A DNA stretch of 8,609 bases from contig WTBG01000276.1 in assembly GCA_013139225.1 (NCBI GenBank), positions 1 to 8,609 on the forward strand, written 5' to 3'. The position numbers and the translations under genes are program-made. The first letter of the stretch is position 1. Each line of letters starts with the position of its first letter. The notes beneath the pieces were generated by a model that searched no databases, was not told the DNA's origin, and was given only the letters and a program-made list of their open reading frames with translations. The DNA comes from Deltaproteobacteria bacterium (lineage in GTDB: Bacteria > Desulfobacterota > WTBG01). Positions 7,632 through 8,609 of this stretch are shown here, piece after piece.

Positions 7632-7652
7632 TCATAGTAGACTACTTTATGA
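7632..7652. promoter_or_regulatory. 21-bp interrupted palindrome, candidate enhancer half 2
   Basis: AGTAG-A-CTACT (7636-7646) is a perfect dyad around one base, and it is extended by outer arms TCAT (7632-7635) and ATGA (7649-7652) with a 2-nt offset on the right. It directly abuts the TGGCT/AGCCA dyad, the two centres being about 17 bp apart. Paired dyads upstream of a sigma-54 promoter are typical of sites that allow an activator to oligomerise. Confidence 0.4.
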
Positions 7653-7676
7653 AAGGATGTAAAGATTTATTTTTGT

Positions 7677-7692
7677 ATAAAATATTTTGTGG
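7677..7692 (+). repeat. Direct-repeat copy 1 (ATAAAATATT-TTGTGG)
   Basis: This 16-nt motif recurs 69 bp downstream at 7746-7762 with one inserted C. The downstream copy runs straight into the TGG of the sigma-54 -24 box. Here the following bases are TGGTTC and no TTGC follows at the right spacing, so this copy is not a promoter. Confidence 0.4.
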
Positions 7693-7734
7693 TTCTAAGT
7701 TGTAGTTAAAAAAGAACTTTTCTGCTTGTGCCAG

Positions 7735-7754
7735 ATATTTTAGACATAAAATAT
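7735..7754. repeat. Perfect 8-bp inverted repeat next to the -24 box
   Basis: ATATTTTA (7735-7742) and TAAAATAT (7747-7754) are perfect inverted arms around GACA. They are nested inside a wider pair, GTGCCA (7728-7733) and TGGCAC (7760-7765), the second of which is the -24 box. It ends 6 bp before the promoter, where a bound protein or DNA bend would affect sigma-54 RNA polymerase. Confidence 0.45.
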
Positions 7755-7759
7755 TCTTG

Positions 7760-7775
7760 TGGCACTTGTTTTGCT
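7760..7775 (+). promoter_or_regulatory. Sigma-54 (RpoN) promoter of the ketosynthase gene
   Basis: TGGCAC (7760-7765), five spacer bases, then TTGCT (7771-7775) match the sigma-54 consensus TGGCAC-N5-TTGCW at every defined position, with GG and GC at the required spacing. Transcription should begin near 7786, about 42 nt ahead of the ketosynthase ATG. Such promoters depend on an AAA+ activator, and one is encoded in the divergent operon. Confidence 0.9.
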
Positions 7776-7803
7776 TCTAACACATGCAGCACGAGCAAAA
7801 CAA
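7766..7803. repeat. 10-bp inverted repeat overlapping the -12 element
   Basis: TTGTTTTGCT (7766-7775) and AGCAAAACAA (7794-7803) are perfect inverted arms separated by 18 bp. The left arm covers the promoter spacer and the -12 box; the right arm lies just past the predicted start site near 7786. Because the left arm is not transcribed, this is a DNA-level dyad rather than an RNA hairpin. It could be an operator for a repressor that occludes the promoter. Confidence 0.5.
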
Positions 7804-7813
7804 CTAACTAATC

Positions 7814-7819
7814 AAAGGA
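7814..7819 (+). promoter_or_regulatory. Ribosome binding site of the ketosynthase gene
   Basis: AAAGGA lies 8 nt before the ATG at 7828 and fixes that codon as the start, in agreement with the conserved N-terminal RRVVITGMG of the protein. Confidence 0.8.
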
Positions 7820-7827
7820 TTTCAATC

Positions 7828-8609
7828 ATGGAAAGAAGAGTTGTAATAACGGGAATGGGTGCAGTTACACCACTGGGATTAAATCTTGAAACTACATGGG
7901 AAAATTTAATGAAGGCCAAATCTGGCATTGATTATATTTCTCTTTTTGATGCTTCCTCTTTCCCAGTGAAAATTGCTGCTGAAGTGAAGGATTTTGATGA
8001 GTCAATCCTTAATATCCCTGAGTATATGAAACCCTTTGTCAGCAGAGCAAGCAAGTTCTGTTTATCTGCTGCTAAAGAGGCTATGGAAGATGCGGGAGTA
8101 AGTCTTGATACAATTGATCCTACCATGTTTGGTATTTCTATAGGAGGAAATGAGGAAACTTCTAAACTGTCTAGTTTTGGTGAGGCCTTTACTGAAGAAG
8201 ATATTTTTTCCTCCTTACAGAATGGTGACTTATCGTATTTGAATAGTTCTAATTACATGGGTCAGATTTGGGCATTAAGACGATGTGCCCATATGCCATC
8301 AAACATCCTTTCCATATTGTATGGTGCACAGGGTCCTGTGAGCACATCTTCCACTGCATGTGCTTCTAGTGCACAGGCGATAGGAAAGGCTATGAGGATG
8401 ATTGAGCATGGAGACGCCGATATTATGATTACAGGGGGGTGCGATTCTATTATAGGTGAATTTTCCGTGGCTGGATTTGGCTTATTAGGTGCCCTCTCTA
8501 AGAATAATGATAATCCAGAAAAGTCAAGCAGACCCTTTGACCTGAAGAGAGACGGATTTGTACTGGGTGAAGGTGCAGGAATACTCATCATGGAAGATTT
8601 GGACCACGC
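7828..8609 (+). CDS. FabF-like beta-ketoacyl-ACP synthase, 3' end outside the window
   Basis: Condensing enzyme that would extend an acyl-ACP chain by a malonyl unit; 260 codons are present of an expected 410-430. The start is conserved (RRVVITGMGAVTPLG at 3-17). The nucleophile is C178 in SSTACASSAQAIG, followed by GDADIMITGG and the family signature RPFDLKRDGFVLGEGAG (235-251). The two catalytic histidines lie beyond the edge. Compared with E. coli FabF (Cys 163), the active-site Cys is about 15 residues later. The extra sequence falls mainly between about 107 and 160 (around the stretch TEEDIFSSLQNGDLSYLNSS), which recalls ketosynthases of specialised pathways such as type II polyketide KS-alpha. 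Expression from a sigma-54 promoter is also unusual for a housekeeping fabF. It may be the first gene of an inducible lipid, aryl-polyene, ladderane-type or polyketide cluster; which of these cannot be told here. Confidence 0.9.
   Translation, partial: MERRVVITGMGAVTPLGLNLETTWENLMKAKSGIDYISLFDASSFPVKIAAEVKDFDESILNIPEYMKPFVSRASKFCLSAAKEAMEDAGVSLDTIDPTMFGISIGGNEETSKLSSFGEAFTEEDIFSSLQNGDLSYLNSSNYMGQIWALRRCAHMPSNILSILYGAQGPVSTSSTACASSAQAIGKAMRMIEHGDADIMITGGCDSIIGEFSVAGFGLLGALSKNNDNPEKSSRPFDLKRDGFVLGEGAGILIMEDLDH

Larger units (their letters stand above)
7441..7827. promoter_or_regulatory. Divergent intergenic regulatory region (387 nt)
   Basis: This gap separates the minus-strand sensor operon from the plus-strand ketosynthase gene. 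It contains no credible ORF. From left to right it holds: a bulged hairpin overlapping a weak sigma-54-like GG-N10-GC match facing the sensor operon (7464-7492); an AT-rich stretch (about 7500-7610); two adjacent inverted repeats (7616-7652); two related A/T motifs (7677-7692 and 7746-7762), the second inside an inverted repeat; a near-perfect sigma-54 promoter (7760-7775); an inverted repeat overlapping its -12 element (7766-7803); and the ketosynthase ribosome binding site. I found no good sigma-70 promoter for the minus-strand operon and no match to the IHF consensus. Confidence 0.8.

Noticed and set aside
7691..7706. Second sigma-54 promoter at the upstream copy of the repeated motif
   Set aside because: TGGTTC is followed at the -12 spacing by TGTAG rather than TTGCW, so the essential GC is missing.

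Overview
The window looks like a chromosomal piece of a Gram-negative, moderately AT-rich bacterium (roughly 40% G+C by eye). The evidence is an outer-membrane TonB-dependent receptor, exported proteins with Sec signal peptides, a sigma-54 activator and a near-perfect sigma-54 promoter. This gene mix is common in Desulfobacterota, Nitrospirota and anammox Planctomycetes (Brocadiales), but nothing here fixes the phylum. I see no tRNA, rRNA, CRISPR array, insertion sequence or pseudogene.

Layout. Minus strand, in transcription order from about 7440 down to 224: an orphan periplasmic substrate-binding protein (ABC_sub_bind/PF04392-like, 7440-6520); a membrane sensor histidine kinase with a GTG start overlapping the previous stop by 4 nt (6523-5099); an NtrC/AtoC-type sigma-54-dependent response regulator after a 96-nt gap (5002-3629); a TonB-dependent outer-membrane receptor whose ATG overlaps the regulator stop by 8 nt (3636-1648); then, after a 170-nt gap with its own candidate sigma-70 promoter, a secreted subtilisin-family (S8) protease (1477-224). 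Plus strand, divergent: a 387-nt regulatory region (7441-7827) and the first 260 codons of a FabF-like beta-ketoacyl-ACP synthase (7828 to the window end, partial).

How the genes may work together. No permease or ATPase accompanies the substrate-binding protein, so it is more likely a ligand-presenting sensor subunit for the adjacent kinase than part of a transporter. The kinase should phosphorylate the regulator at D52. The regulator carries an intact GAFTGA loop and so should act on sigma-54 promoters. The only strong sigma-54 promoter in the window (TGGCAC-N5-TTGCT, 7760-7775) lies in the divergent intergenic region and points into the ketosynthase gene. Two adjacent inverted repeats 108-144 bp upstream of it are placed like enhancer sites. 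The TonB-dependent receptor is translationally coupled to the regulator and could bring the ligand, or a related molecule, across the outer membrane. The inferred circuit is receptor import, periplasmic binding, kinase, sigma-54 activator, then a ketosynthase-led lipid or polyketide cluster continuing past the right edge. Each part is seen in the sequence; the circuit is inference.
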